Source of the DNA: Phoronis australis
Taxonomy: Eukaryota > Phoronida > Phoronidae
DNA length: 64,000 nt
NCBI GenBank assembly: GCA_002633005.1
Contig: NMRA01000015.1
Coordinates: 258,054 to 322,053 of the forward strand
Reading direction: 5' to 3'
Shown: positions 1 to 11,834 of the stretch, piece by piece
Layout of the letters: each line of letters opens with the position of its first letter
How positions within the stretch are numbered: the first letter of the stretch is position 1
Notes under the pieces: generated by a model
Databases searched by the model: none
What the model was told of the DNA's origin: nothing
What the model saw: the letters and a program-made list of their open reading frames with translations, nothing else
Translations under genes and position numbers: made by a program

Positions 1-1413
1 TGAATAGTCTAGCTTATCATCTGAAAGCTTCACATCAACCTGATCTAGGGTGCTACAAACCTTAAAGGCAACATAGAGTCCTTTGAATACAAGGTTTGCA
101 GCTATTCTTTACAGGTCAACGCCTTGTCATCATACTCGAATACAAAGAATCCAGAAATTATGCTAATAACAAAATAAGAAACAGAAATTCTGCAATGACT
201 AACCAAGTCAAAAGGAAAATATAAATGATTTAAAAAAGTATCTGATATTTTGCAAAGCACAATGAAAAGGAGAAAGACAATTTATAGATGCATGTATTGT
301 GGCCAGGAGAGATTATAGTGTTGTTGGACCAAGGGCATTATCATTCATTCAGGTGAAAAACTATGTGCGAAATTATAAATCACAACATGTGGATAGATAT
401 AATGCCTCTTGACGCTTTCTGGGTTATGTATATCATTGTACATCTGGAAATAGATTTCCCGATGTTGCGAAGAAGCCTGGCTTCTTCTACTGAGGATGGG
501 TGATTGGTTCCTGTAAAAAATTCCGTTGCTTAACAATTGTCCAATGAACACCGGCAGATGACAAAATTATTACAGGAACCACTCAGTCATCGATCCCCAA
601 CAGAAGGAGTCATGAAGCTGTGCAATGGTGGGAAAATTATTTTACACTAAATTCCAGAAGTTGTGATTTATAACTTTTTTGCATCTATATTGTTGTGACA
701 GGTCATTCATAAACAGTGGTAGACATGCTTAAGTAAAAGATTTTATAATCTCAATAGTAAATCACTCCTATACACCCCTGCCAAACCCTACACACCCCTA
801 TTAATCACTATACAACTTTGTACAACTGTCATAACTGTCCTTTTTGACAAATTGGTGTTTATACAGTATACAGCTATTTTAACATGAGTTTCCAAGTTCA
901 AGGGCACAGTAAGTGAGAAAGGGAATAATATAAGATGGTTTGCTAATGGGACTAAGCCCCACTTGGCAAGTATTCAAGTAATGTAAGCATATTTAACCGA
1001 CCAAGTCACTGGCTTAAATTTCATCAAGTGATTGGCGGTAATGGTAATTTCTAATTAACGTATTTTGGCCCTACAACCAATTGCAACCCTTTGAAAAGTC
1101 GAGTACCATTCATAATTTGAGTTAGAGCAATTTTGGTTTGTTTTTCTTTGCTTGAAGAGATCCTTTACCAATGTTTCTTTTGACCAAAGACCTAGTGAAA
1201 TGTGTGAAGGGACCCCACAACATACAATTCACACTAAAAGTAACTGGAAAAAAATACCGTCTCCCAGTGATGATCTGCCATTCCCACTACTCTGATTGTG
1301 AGTTCTGATTACACTTTGCACTGGTTTCTTTGTAAATACTCTGAATATACATTTGAATTGATGAATTTGCATATGTGTAGGCAATGCCTAGGTTGTACAA
1401 TAAATGATATTGC
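1..1413. other. Intergenic, no gene seen
   Basis: AT-rich sequence with no open reading frame that resembles a protein family and no RNA gene that I recognise. Short frames here lack splice context and are not supported. Confidence 0.5.
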
Positions 1414-1731
1414 AGTGGCGGATCTACGGGGGGGGGTTCAGGGGGTTTAAAGCCCCCCCTCGGGCGAGGACCCAAAAATAAAAACAAAAAAAAAAAAACG
1501 TCTCCAGCAAAACAAAAACGACACCGCCAACGTGTGTAAACCCCAAGTAAACAAACTTGGAAAAATGGGGGGGTTCAATCTGAAAATATATTTTTTGCAT
1601 TGTGAATTGCTGTTATGAAAATCAACGCGTTTCGAGTCTTTGTGGCTCATCGGCAAAAGCCCGGAGATCAATTGTGCGCGCGCTTCCGTCGACACTTCTG
1701 AAGTAGCCAAGCCTTTTAGATAGATCCAGCG
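1414..1731. mobile_element. MITE-like element with CAGTGGCGGATCTA ends
   Basis: The left end reads CAGTGGCGGATCTAC followed by a run of G. The right end, read on the opposite strand, is CAGCGCTGGATCTA, so about 12 of 14 bases are shared as a terminal inverted repeat. A second sequence with the same left end starts at 13112. No transposase is encoded. The boundaries are approximate and the superfamily is not assigned. Confidence 0.45.
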
Positions 1732-2374
1732 CTGAAAGAGCAGCTCTATAGTTCATTTCTTTAGGTAACTAGCTTCTTTAGTCTTAGGTATGTTTTGGTT
1801 TGATTAGGGGAAATACTGTGGTGCCGCAACTCTGATGTTCAGGCGAATTGACGTGCAACGTTTTTACCTCATCTGTCATGCCGTGTCATCCTATTACATC
1901 CTATACACGTTCGTAACTCGAATTTGACTGGTGTATAGTAAAGTTGTTTTGCGCAATATCATACAGTGTACTTGTAGTACATGTAATACTTTTGAAAAAA
2001 CTTGTTTTCCGAAGAATTGTTTGTGGCGGGCACCGTGGTCTGGTCGCGAGTCGATCTGTTTGAAGATGCACTCTAACAAGTTATGTCTATACAAGGAATG
2101 ACCAAGGGAGCACTTACATTGACGAAATGACCGCATTCGCGAACAGTGTACAGTACCAGAAATTGCGGGGAGGCTGCGTTTTCACAACAAAGTCTTGCGA
2201 GACTCGTGCGATGTTCAATGGGCCCCCTAAGGAGCCCTAGTGCCGACCTCAACACCTACCGTCTTTCTACCTGCAATAAGCACCACTGCCGTTTTCTATA
2301 CTGGGAATTTCCGCAGAAAGGCCCACCCGACGAAACGCCCATGCCCATGGGCATTATTTGATGTTAGTACTTCG
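1732..2374. other. Intergenic, nothing recognised
   Basis: No coding, RNA or repeat feature that I can support. Confidence 0.4.
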
Positions 2375-3762
2375 GGGCCCGGTCTCCAATCTCCGTACTC
2401 AGACTCGAATCATGCTCAAACTCGCACTTCATACTCAACTCGAGAACAGACTCAGCTTTGGTGTATTCAATGTCATACTCGAAAAATCTGTACTCGAAAT
2501 TTCGAGCACGTACTGAGTTTTCGAGTGTACTCGAACTGAAGTGTATCTCACCTATATTTCGAGTACGATTTTGAGTAAAAATTCCGAGTCTATGCTCAAA
2601 TTTCAAGTTTGGTATGGCAGTGTGCTTGAAATCGTACTCGAAAATAAATACGAGCCAGAGAACAAAATATCGAAAGGGAACCAAGAAACACAGCAAATCT
2701 AAAAAAATAAGTCCTCTTACCGTATCTCAGCACTTCAATTTCAGTTCAGAGATAATAGTTTTCATCTTAAATCTTCTTATTCTTCACCTTATTAACCCGC
2801 CGTATCACTGTATGTTATGGCCGCCATTCTACCTCTACAATTCCTGGCAACAGGCGCATTGTAATCCCTTGTCGGCGAGTCATAACAAGCGTCGAAAGCA
2901 GTTGTGGGAAAAGTCGTGTGAGAAGTTTGTGCTGCCCTTATTTCGGTATGTGTGCCTACGTTTTGTAGGGTTTCCAAAAGACGAGGAGGGGAGGGAAGTT
3001 AAAAAAGTTCGCTTCCCTGTCAGGTACATTTCTCATCATAACTTAGTCGTCTATAATTCCTCAATCCCCAAATGGAATTCCAGATTTTGTTTGCCGATTT
3101 CTAAGTAGACGTCTCGTCCCGTTCACTGCCACTGGTGAACTGTGAATGCCTGCACAAGTATTGTTTTTTAACTCACGTGCCAAATGTCAACTCACTTGAT
3201 ACATCCCGGTAAAATACAAGATACAGTATCAAAGTTTGACATCAGCGTACGCCTACACAGCAATGGGTTTATGTCAAGACTAAATTAGCAACAAAGATGT
3301 GATGTGATAAGCTGTTACAAATTTCTTAAGACATTTTCGGGACTGGGTGAGGAACTCAAGAAGCAAAGCTTAATAATTGCCAAATGTATCAAAGAAATGA
3401 CATAAGAATATTTATTGAAACTAAAAAATGAATAACAGTTACAGAAAACTCAGAATTCCACGTTATAGACATAATCTTGTAGTTGTAGCGACAGCAGACG
3501 ATAATGTAGGCCTAGTTCCTGGGGTGGTCTATTCCAATAGGGAGCGATGAATCAGCGCGTCTTTGCGTGATTTAGCATTTCACATCATAAAGAGTTCCAT
3601 AGCAACTCGAGTATGAGTGTCAGATTTGAGTACGTTTGGAGTCTACTCGAAATACGACATTAGATACCCTTTTTTGAGTACGACTCCAGTGAGCACGATT
3701 TTGAGTATGAAATCTCGAGTATGAGTATGAGTCTGAGTACGGAGATTGGAGACCTGGCCCGG
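2375..3762. mobile_element. Element with inverted ends and TACTCGA-rich subterminal sequence
   Basis: An arm of about 34 bases at 2375-2408 (core CTCCAATCTCCGTACTCAGA) recurs inverted at 3728-3762. Inside each arm lies a low-complexity zone (about 2400-2650 and 3600-3730) made of imperfect TACTCGAA units, oriented inwards as mirror images. The middle, about 0.95 kb, contains no convincing transposase; a 164-codon frame at 2614-3108 matches no family I recognise. This architecture fits a non-autonomous DNA transposon or foldback element. Exact ends and target duplication are not visible. Confidence 0.5.
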
Positions 3763-3835
3763 GTTTCAAGCGTTCAGACATTGGGACGTTTATTTCGAAA
3801 ATTGCAAGAGATGTAAATGGGTCCTGGGATACATC

Positions 3836-3836
3836 N
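3836..3836. other. Single N, probable contig join
   Basis: An ambiguous base sits exactly where sequence homologous to the GPCR 3' end begins abruptly. The other N in the window (7682) also sits at a duplication junction, so both are best read as assembly seams. Confidence 0.7.
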
Positions 3837-3976
3837 GCTGCATCAATCCAATAATCTATAACATGTTCAACCCGACCTTTCGCAAGTGTTCTAGGCAACT
3901 CTTGTGTTGTTGGCGGAACCAGCCGAGCAAGAACTGGGTACAACACACAGAGATGGTCGACGACAATAAACTATGA
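3837..3976 (+). pseudogene. Isolated C-terminal fragment of the GPCR
   Basis: This reads in frame from the end of transmembrane helix 7 (CINPIIYNMFNPTFRKCSRQ) to the stop codon. It matches the last 46 residues of the GPCR at 9089-10105 with only a few replacements (G to R, N to K, S to W). Everything upstream is missing and the break coincides with the N at 3836. It is either a second allele or copy whose 5' part was lost in assembly, or a truncated duplicate. The clean frame and a divergence of a few percent favour an allele. It should not be counted as an independent gene. Confidence 0.75.
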
Positions 3977-5381
3977 GGGGATACACCACGAGATGGTTGA
4001 TGACAATAAAATATGAAGTAATACACCAAGAGATGGCGCAACATACAAGAACAAGAAGAAACCCATCAAAAATATTCTGAAGGAGATTATGATTATTTCA
4101 AGAGAGAAGAACATGCTTTTTGTGTACAAGCATTTCCATTATTTTAGACATGATTAATATATTAATATGTTAATGAACAAACGTTAGTTTCAAAATTGTG
4201 GAAACAACTTGATTGTTTAGACAAGTGATTTATTTTTTCAGTACCAGAAAACATTATGAGTGAAGTTTTCCTTGGTATAAAATCCTGCGCTATCATTTCC
4301 CTTTCTACTTAACCACAAAACTGGAGGCATGCTTCTAAACCCATCAAAATGGACTTGCAATTTCCTTGCCACAGTATCAATGAATTCAACATTCACTTGG
4401 AACAGAAACATTTCAGGTTTGGAGGGGATGACTAGTCCTCACAATGACTTAGAGTTGTGGTGATGCCTGTAAATCATGGTTGTCATTCACACAATAAGCC
4501 TTCTGAAATTGATATGCAAGGCCACTGAAAGTAGTTCTTTGTGAACCCTGCTCTATGTAATAAAACTGTCCCAGTTGGACTGTGCAACTAAACACAGCTT
4601 AACACTTATGAGCAAGTGAATGCTACATGTCTGTGACTGCCATTTTCATGTCAGTATTTTATTCATTTATACACTGATGTATTCGCCTGCTGGCTTGTAG
4701 AGTTGTATTCACTTGTTGCATAAGATGTGAGCAAAGTATTTGTCATTTGCTCAACGCCTTTATAACCTGGTGTTTAGTTTACATTTTCAGCTTCATTTTT
4801 ATTTCAGTTTTACAGTGAAAGTATAGGGATGTAGCCCACTTGCTCACTTGGTAGCTGGCAGACTGAGATCAATACTTAATGATTAGCATGTCAACTCACC
4901 AACCTGTTAACATTTACAGGGTGAGATACTTTAAGGAAATTGCAGAACCTAGCAATTGTGCACTGTCCTAAATACTAAAACCTTTCAAGGTCTCTCAGGC
5001 AGAGGGCAGACACTGTATCTAAGTGGACACTCTTTGAACTAATTTGCGTGACACGGTTGGGAGATATCATGCGTGCTCTTCACTCAAGCTGTAATGCTGT
5101 GGCGAGGAACGTTACAAACTCCATAGGAGCAGATTTGCCAAATTTCACAAAGATCCTCCAAAGAGTTAATGAGACATAGCAGTGGACGCAAAAAACACAA
5201 AAATTGCCACAAGGGGTTGCCACAATAGTTGAACCTGTCCGAAAATCAGAGTCAACCAAAGTCTTCTCATCAGGAACACATGTGCAAAATTTTCCTTACC
5301 ACCTCTAGAGCAGTTTGGTGGACAAGACATCAAAAACATACAAATTTTTTAAATTGCCACCAGGTGGCACAGAATACAATT
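3837..5381 (+). repeat. Duplicated 1.5-kb block, copy 1
   Basis: Nearly co-linear with 9966-11586, covering the GPCR tail, its 3' flank and the start of a CTCF-motif repeat. The length difference (about 77 bases) is explained mainly by two extra 40-bp units in the other copy. The homology stops at 5381/11586, inside or just after the repeat motif CCACCAGGTGGCAC. Confidence 0.85.
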
Positions 5382-7451
5382 GTAGTATTTTTGAAATATA
5401 TTTTATTTTTATTTCTTATACAATAATCATGCTCATTTTCACATGAAGTGTTAGATAAGCTTCCTCCTGTAGTACATTGTGTGCAACACACAAGTAAATG
5501 CATAGTAGCCCTAGTAGGAATCTTATACCGTGTGACGCTGTGCATTTATCACAATAGTTCCTGGTAATGTTAGGCAGGTTTGACAGCTTATACAGCTTGC
5601 GAATATTTACATTTCTGTTTTTGCATATGTTGGTATTACGGAATTTTAATCAGTATTACATTTTTCATTACATACAGTCTTCACGGTGATTTTTAATATG
5701 ATGCTCTGACTCTATTTTCACTTATAAACCTAATATGCTATCCTCATTTTTACTCGTGTGGTGTGTTCTTCATAAAAACGTATTTAAATAGAATATCTTA
5801 AAATATCTTTTGTGATTGGCACATCACTGCAAGGCGATAAAATTTAAAATCCAAATTTGCATGCTCATTAACGGTTTAGCTGTTCATGCCGTACTTAATT
5901 TCAATATTAACCTTTACCTTCAAGTTAAAAGTTGATGTCTAGTGAGTGGTGAAATTTCTGAAATTTTGCCAACATCCTATCTCCAAAACAGCTAATCCAA
6001 CTCAAATGAAATAAACACTATGCTATCGATGTTTTTCTCAAGACTGATTTTTTAAACGGCATTGTTTTTGAATAAGACATTGTCATAAATGGAGACTTCA
6101 AGGAAAATATTGATTTTCATATTAAAAACTACATAACATAACAAAGGCCATTTTGTATAACAGATTTCGAAATCTGTGAAATGAAATTTGGCTATGCTGA
6201 TAATGCTTTATCTTTCCTGAAACAATGTTTCTTTGCTAAATTTTAGTAAAAGAAAACAGTCATGTGAACATAGATTTGTGTAAGAACGAAAACTAACTTC
6301 TTTAATCTTTCTTCTTTCAGAAAATATGTTCATTCTCTAAGTACAATTCTGAAATTTTGCAGAAAATTTGACTATTTAATGCACATGCTTCTTGGTGAAG
6401 TTTTTTACCAGAAATGTTTACAATTTTCTACCCCTTATAGAATGCAAGATAACTATTCCACCATAGTAACAACAATTGTGAATGACCTCTTGACCTGAGA
6501 AAGTAGTAACCTGAAAGTCAGATATCCTCTGCTGTGCTGGACAATAGGTCATACATAGAGCATTACATTTCCAATAACAGAGGGGAAATAAACTTGGGGC
6601 AATAAAGTGTGCCCTAAACTGGCTGAATTTCACCAAGGTTTGCTGTGATATGCACAGCTGAAGTGGTAGCGACTTTCTTGCACAGCAAAATTCTTATCTG
6701 TTGCATTATTGAGAAAAGCCTTCACCCAGAAAAGAAAAAAGTTAGTTATACTCACAAATTACACCACTACGGGCCTTAGTCAACCCAAATTCCAGAAGAC
6801 CCCTCCCCCGTCATCACACACATTGATTAAACCCTCCCGTGATTGCAGTTTGGTCACCAGCTGTACACATTAATTCATAATATTTAATAAATTTAGCACT
6901 TGAGTTGGATTTGTGGACGAGCAACTAAACATAGATGCTGGTTTTTCATCTTAAAAAATGAACAAATACGTTTTAGCAGTTAAAAATCTGTTAGATAAGT
7001 TTTCTAAACTATGAAATCACATTTTAATACATGAAAGTGATAACACAAAACTGATTTGTGAAATGCCTTTAGTTCGTCTACTGATAAGCTGAAACACTGT
7101 TTTACCAATAAGGTGCTAACAGTCATTTCTATTGTTTCTCAAAAACTTCAAAATGAACAGTGCCACATTCAGAAAGAATGGATGAATACTTGAACATGTC
7201 TGCTGCAAACTGAACATCATTTGACTATATTCTTAAGTTTTGGCAATAGAAAAGTAAAAAATATCAGAATAATAGTATCTCATACATATACATGGAAATT
7301 CTGTTGAAAGTCTTTAATTCCATTCAACGTTTTCCATCCTCTTGATTACTACAACTACAATTACATGTACACATCAACATGTTTCTAAAGCCTCCCTACT
7401 ATTTATTCATAGTAACTTATTGACTCATGCGCCATCTATTGTTCAACTTGG
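5382..7451. other. Intergenic, nothing recognised
   Basis: Very AT-rich with no supported gene. Short frames such as 6418-6636 on the minus strand have no family resemblance. Confidence 0.5.
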
Positions 7452-7912
7452 TTGAATTATAATAGCTTCAGCTTAATGTAAAGGAATTCAATCATAACAG
7501 ACTATTTTATTATGCCACCATTATCGATAGAACACCGGTCAATAAAATATCAATAAATCTTTAAAATGCCAACTTTACTCTGAATTTTAAGACACTCATT
7601 TCATGTCGTCCATAACCATGGGGAATCAACAATTGGTCGGACTTCAAAACCACGTGTCCAGGCTTCAAAACCAGTCCACTTNTTGAATTATAATAGCTTC
7701 AGCTTAATGTAAAGGAATTCAATCATAACAGACTATTTTATTATGCCACCATTATCGATCGAACACCGGTCAATAAAATATCAATAAATCTTTAAAATGC
7801 CAACTTTACTCTGAATTTTAAGTCACTCATTTCATGTCGACCATAACCATGGGGAATCAACAATTGGTCGGACTTCAAAACCACGTGTCCAGGCTTCAAA
7901 ACCAGTCCACTT
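7452..7912 (+). repeat. 230-bp direct duplication across an N (7682)
   Basis: Bases 7452-7681 are repeated at 7683-7912 with about three substitutions, separated only by one N. Two overlapping contig ends laid side by side instead of merged would look like this. A real tandem duplication is possible but less likely given the N exactly at the joint. Confidence 0.85.
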
Positions 7913-9088
7913 GATGTAAAACCAAATGGCCAGTGATCAAACATGTTGTTTGTACATCAAAACGTGATGGTCTTACTCAAAAAACTAGCTGGATGGAACC
8001 AAAACCCTTGTAGGAGACGCTATAACCACTTGGACGGTGAACAAGCACAACCACCTGACTTCCTCAGAGACTCACTTTGAATGTCTCGAAGGATTCAAAT
8101 GACATCTGGAGTATATTTTTCGTATCCATTTGTTTGTTTTGTTCAAAATAGGGGATTTGTTCGACCATTGTGTTTGAGCACTGGCCAACCCGTTTTAGGT
8201 CCAGCCAACCAGTTTTTTGGGTGCGGTTATCTGGTTTTGAGGTTACAAGCCAATGGCATTGGTGACACCCATTGCTAGCTGTTAAATGTTAGGTCACCAA
8301 AAAATCTCTCTGTGAGAAGCAATGCAAGAATGCTTGACAAAGTTTAAATTTGAACGGTTAGTCTACGATAAGCATTCTCTAGTTTTCACTGAAAATGCAC
8401 AAAATTCAGATTTTAAAGAACAAAATGAGGTGAAAAGATATCAAAATAGAGCACACACAGTACGGTAAAATCTCACCAATTTCAAACAACAATATTTGTC
8501 AAAATTTCTTTTTTTCTGTTTTTTAATGTCTCCAAACATTGTTGATAATGCCCATATATTTCCAAAGTATTTTGTGATCATTGCTATGGCCTAGAACTTG
8601 GACATGCTACAGCTAAATATCTTTTTAGGAAAAAATGAGAATACAAAAATTTCACATGCCCACCATATTGCGTCCTGAATAGTTGAGACTTTACCAGACA
8701 GGTTTTGTTCGTCTCTCAAAAGAATAAAACCCAGCAAACAAACTAAGTTGAATCACCTAAAAAAGCACATCAACTATTTCCCAGGCAAGTCGGTATCAAC
8801 TACCACTGTAGACAATAATAAAATCATTCTAACCCAAATGTGACAAGAATGATACATTAAGAAATGATATACAGCATTTTGATTACATTGATCTTGCTGG
8901 TAAAAAAGTATTTTAAATATTTTATGAGCTGACTGGTAACAAAGGTAAAAGGCCAATATGAAGCTGGCCTGCTTCAGACACAGAGCTGTAAAGGACACGG
9001 TGTAAACGTGTTAGCTTGATTTGAAGGTGGCTAAACAACGCAGTCGCGCAACATACCATACAAGTACTAATACCGTGTGCAAACTTGG
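7913..9088. other. Region upstream of the GPCR
   Basis: No other gene recognised. An in-frame TAA at 9068 separates this region from the GPCR reading frame. I see no clear TATA box. Confidence 0.4.
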
Positions 9089-10105
9089 ATGATGCAGAAT
9101 GCAACACCGTTGGACGGAATATCATACGAAACAACACCTCAAGATATACCACTGATGAAATCGCTTCAAGAAATGAGCCTTCATGATGCAGCACTGTGGA
9201 CCGGATTAAAACTGATTTTTGTGCCTTGCATATTGATCCTAAATGCATTTGTGCTTGTTGTCTACTGCAAATTTCCAAAAATTCGTGCTCAACCGCATAA
9301 TGTATTCATAATAGCGTTGGCCATAACAGATTTTGCTACGGGTCTACTGACCATTCCAATGGATATTTTTAACCATATCTCACCCAACTTCTACGACCCC
9401 AACACACCAATGCCTTGGTACTTCAGGAACAAAGCTCTCTGCCTAATCAGCTACTTCTCCCTCATGCAACCCTCACAGTGGTCTTCGACAACTCTCGTCA
9501 TGATTGCCATGGATCGTTTCGTAGCGACATTTTTCCCTCTTAAATACTACGTGGTAATGACACGAGCACGCAGTGCATATGCCGTTGTGATTGGGTGGAT
9601 TGTATCATCCATTCCTTTATATACCACCTTGGCTGTAGTTGACCAGGAAACCTACAAGCCACGCAAGTTGTGCAAGGCTATAGATCACATTCCTCCAGCT
9701 CTTGAGAAGGCCATGTTCTACATGTGGAGTGCCATCCCTGTAGCCATCAGCATCGCCATCTATGTTGCTATTGGGGTAAAATTACACCGCCAAACAAACC
9801 AAGTAGAAAATCAGAGACAGCAGACATTGACGATGGCAGTGGTCATTGCAGCATTCATTGTCTGCCTCCTTCCTGTATCTGTGATATTACAGCGCCCCAC
9901 CACTCTGTCTAGAGCAGAGTTCCTAATTGCCGTCAATGTTGCCATCTGCCTGGCATACCTCAACAGCTGCATCAATCCAATAATCTATAACATGTTCAAC
10001 CCGACCTTTCGCAAGTGTTCTAGGCAACTCTTATGTTGTTGGGGGAACCAGCCGAGCAACAACTCGGTACAACACACAGAGATGGTTGACGACAATAAAC
10101 TATGA
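9089..10105 (+). CDS. Class A (rhodopsin-like) G protein-coupled receptor, single exon
   Basis: A 338-residue seven-helix plasma-membrane receptor; ligand unknown. The start is the ATG at 9089, the first after an in-frame stop at 9068; the open frame begins with GTG at 9077. There is an N-terminal glycosylation site (NAT) near residue 4. The helices fall at about 36-60, 71-93, 112-141, 162-184, 207-231, 246-267 and 277-300. Family marks: Cys118 and Cys195 for the extracellular disulfide, DRF (142-144) in place of DRY, and NPIIY (296-300) followed by helix 8 with a cysteine cluster (LLCC) that may be palmitoylated. Oddities: helix 2 has ITDF where LAxxD is usual, and helix 6 has CLLP in place of CWxP. 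It is intronless and divergent, as in lineage-specific GPCR expansions; I cannot name an orthologue. It lies antisense to, and possibly inside an intron of, the MIB2 gene. Confidence 0.9.
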   Translation: MMQNATPLDGISYETTPQDIPLMKSLQEMSLHDAALWTGLKLIFVPCILILNAFVLVVYCKFPKIRAQPHNVFIIALAITDFATGLLTIPMDIFNHISPNFYDPNTPMPWYFRNKALCLISYFSLMQPSQWSSTTLVMIAMDRFVATFFPLKYYVVMTRARSAYAVVIGWIVSSIPLYTTLAVVDQETYKPRKLCKAIDHIPPALEKAMFYMWSAIPVAISIAIYVAIGVKLHRQTNQVENQRQQTLTMAVVIAAFIVCLLPVSVILQRPTTLSRAEFLIAVNVAICLAYLNSCINPIIYNMFNPTFRKCSRQLLCCWGNQPSNNSVQHTEMVDDNKL

Positions 10106-11586
10106 AGTGATACACCAAGAGATGGTCGATGACAATAAACTATGAAGTGATACACCAAGAGATGGTTGATGACAATAAACTATGAAGTGATACACCAAGA
10201 GATGGTTGATGACAATAAACTATGAAGTAATACACCAAGAGATGGCGCAACATACAAGAACAAGAAGAAACCCATCAAGAATATTCTGAAGGAGATTATG
10301 ATTATTTCAAGAGAGCAAAACATGCTTTTTGTGCATAAGCATTTCCATTATTTTAGACATGATTAATATATTAATATGTTAATGACCAAACGATAGTTTC
10401 AAAATTGTAGAAACAACTTGATTGTTTAGACAAGTGATTTATTTTTTCAGTACCAGAAAACATTATGAGTGAAGTTTTCCTTGGTATAAAATCCTGCACT
10501 ATCATTTCCCTTGCTACTTAACCACAAAACTGGAGACATGCTTCTAAACCCATCAAAATGGACGTACAATTTCCTTGCCACGATATCAATGAACTCAACA
10601 TTCACTTGGAACAGAAACATTTCAGGTTTGTAGGGGATGACTAGTCCTCACAGTGACTTAGAGTTGTGGGGATGGCTGTAAATCATGGCTGTCATTCACA
10701 CAATAAGCCTTCTGAAATTGATATGCAAGGCCACTGAAAGTAGTTATTTGTGAACCCTGCTCTATGAAATAAAAACTGTCCCAGTTGGACTGTGCAACTA
10801 AACACAGCTTAACACTTATGAGCAAGTGAATGCTACATGTCTGTGACTGCCATTTTCATGTCAGTAATTTATTCATTTATACACTGATGTATTCGCCTGC
10901 TGGCTTGTAGAGTTGTATTCACTTGTTGCATGTGAGCAAAGTATTTGTCATTTGCTCAAGGTCTTTATAACCTGGTGTTTAGTTTACATTTTCAACTTCA
11001 TTGGCACAGTTTTACAGTGACAGTACAGCGATGTAGCCCAGTTGCTCACTTGGTAGCTGCCAGACTGAGATCAATACTTAATGATTAGCATGTCAACTCA
11101 CCAAATGTAACCTGTTAACATTTACAGGGTGAGATACTTTCAGGAAATTGCAGAACCTAGCAATTGTGCACTGCCCTAAATACTAAAACCTTTCAAGCTC
11201 TCTCAGGCAGAGGGCAGACACTGTATCTAAGTAGACACTCTTTGAACTAATTTGCGTGACACGGTTGGGAGATATCATGCGTGCTCTTCACTAAAGCTGT
11301 AATGCTGTGGCGAGGAACGTTACAAACTCCATAGGAGCAGATATGCCAAATTTCACAAAGATCCTCCAAAGAGTTAATGAGACATAGCAGTGGACGCAAA
11401 AACACAAAAATTGCCACAAGGGGTTGCCACAATAGTTGAACCTGTCCGAAAATCAGAGTCAACCAAAGTCTTCTCATCAGGAACACGTGCAAAATTTTCC
11501 TTACCACCTTTAGAGCAGTTTGGTGGACAAGACATCAAAAACGTACACATTTTTTTAATTGCCACCAGGTGGCACAGAATACAATT
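9966..11586 (+). repeat. Duplicated 1.6-kb block, copy 2 (with the intact GPCR)
   Basis: Partner of 3837-5381. Substitutions and small indels are scattered at a few percent, consistent with alleles of a highly polymorphic animal or with a recent duplication. Confidence 0.85.
10087..10240 (+). repeat. 40-bp tandem repeat across the GPCR stop, multiplying AATAAA
   Basis: The last codons and stop of the receptor (encoding EMVDDNKL, then TGA) form the first unit of a 40-bp repeat present about four times. Each unit carries AATAAA (10094, 10134, 10174, 10214). The duplicate at 3837-5381 has only two units, so copy number varies between the copies. These may act as serial polyadenylation signals. 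Confidence 0.85.
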
Positions 11587-11834
11587 AATTTGGAAGGCAT
11601 CATCTATTTGCCAAATTTCATGCAAAGTCACCAAGGACCTCCAAAGATAGAGAGGCAAAGGGAAGATTAATTTTGTTTCTGAATCGGTCTGAAACTCGTT
11701 GTCTTCAGCTTTATAGGAAATCATCTGTCAAATCTCATTCATTTAGCAACCAACAAGGGGTTTAGGAGATAGAGCCATGGACGTTGGTTGCCACAATATG
11801 CACCAACATGTAAATACGGTAGGTGGGAGCATTA
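11587..11834. repeat. Fragment of the CTCF-motif repeat family
   Basis: Phrases typical of the family (CCAAATTTCATG, GTCACCAAGGACCT, a stretch resembling 'taggagatagagccatgga') continue from 11370. This is a truncated copy. Confidence 0.55.

Noticed and set aside
2614-3108. 164-codon plus-strand frame, considered as a possible THAP or transposase relic
   Set aside because: Phrases such as RRKQLWEKSCEK are suggestive but no cysteine/histidine pattern or neighbouring motif supports it.
8922-9278. 118-codon minus-strand ORF overlapping the GPCR start
   Set aside because: Antisense to a clear receptor frame and no family resemblance.
11247-11724. Minus-strand frames in the CTCF-motif repeat considered as ankyrin exons of MIB2
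   Set aside because: Translations lack any ankyrin pattern and the DNA is repeat-derived.
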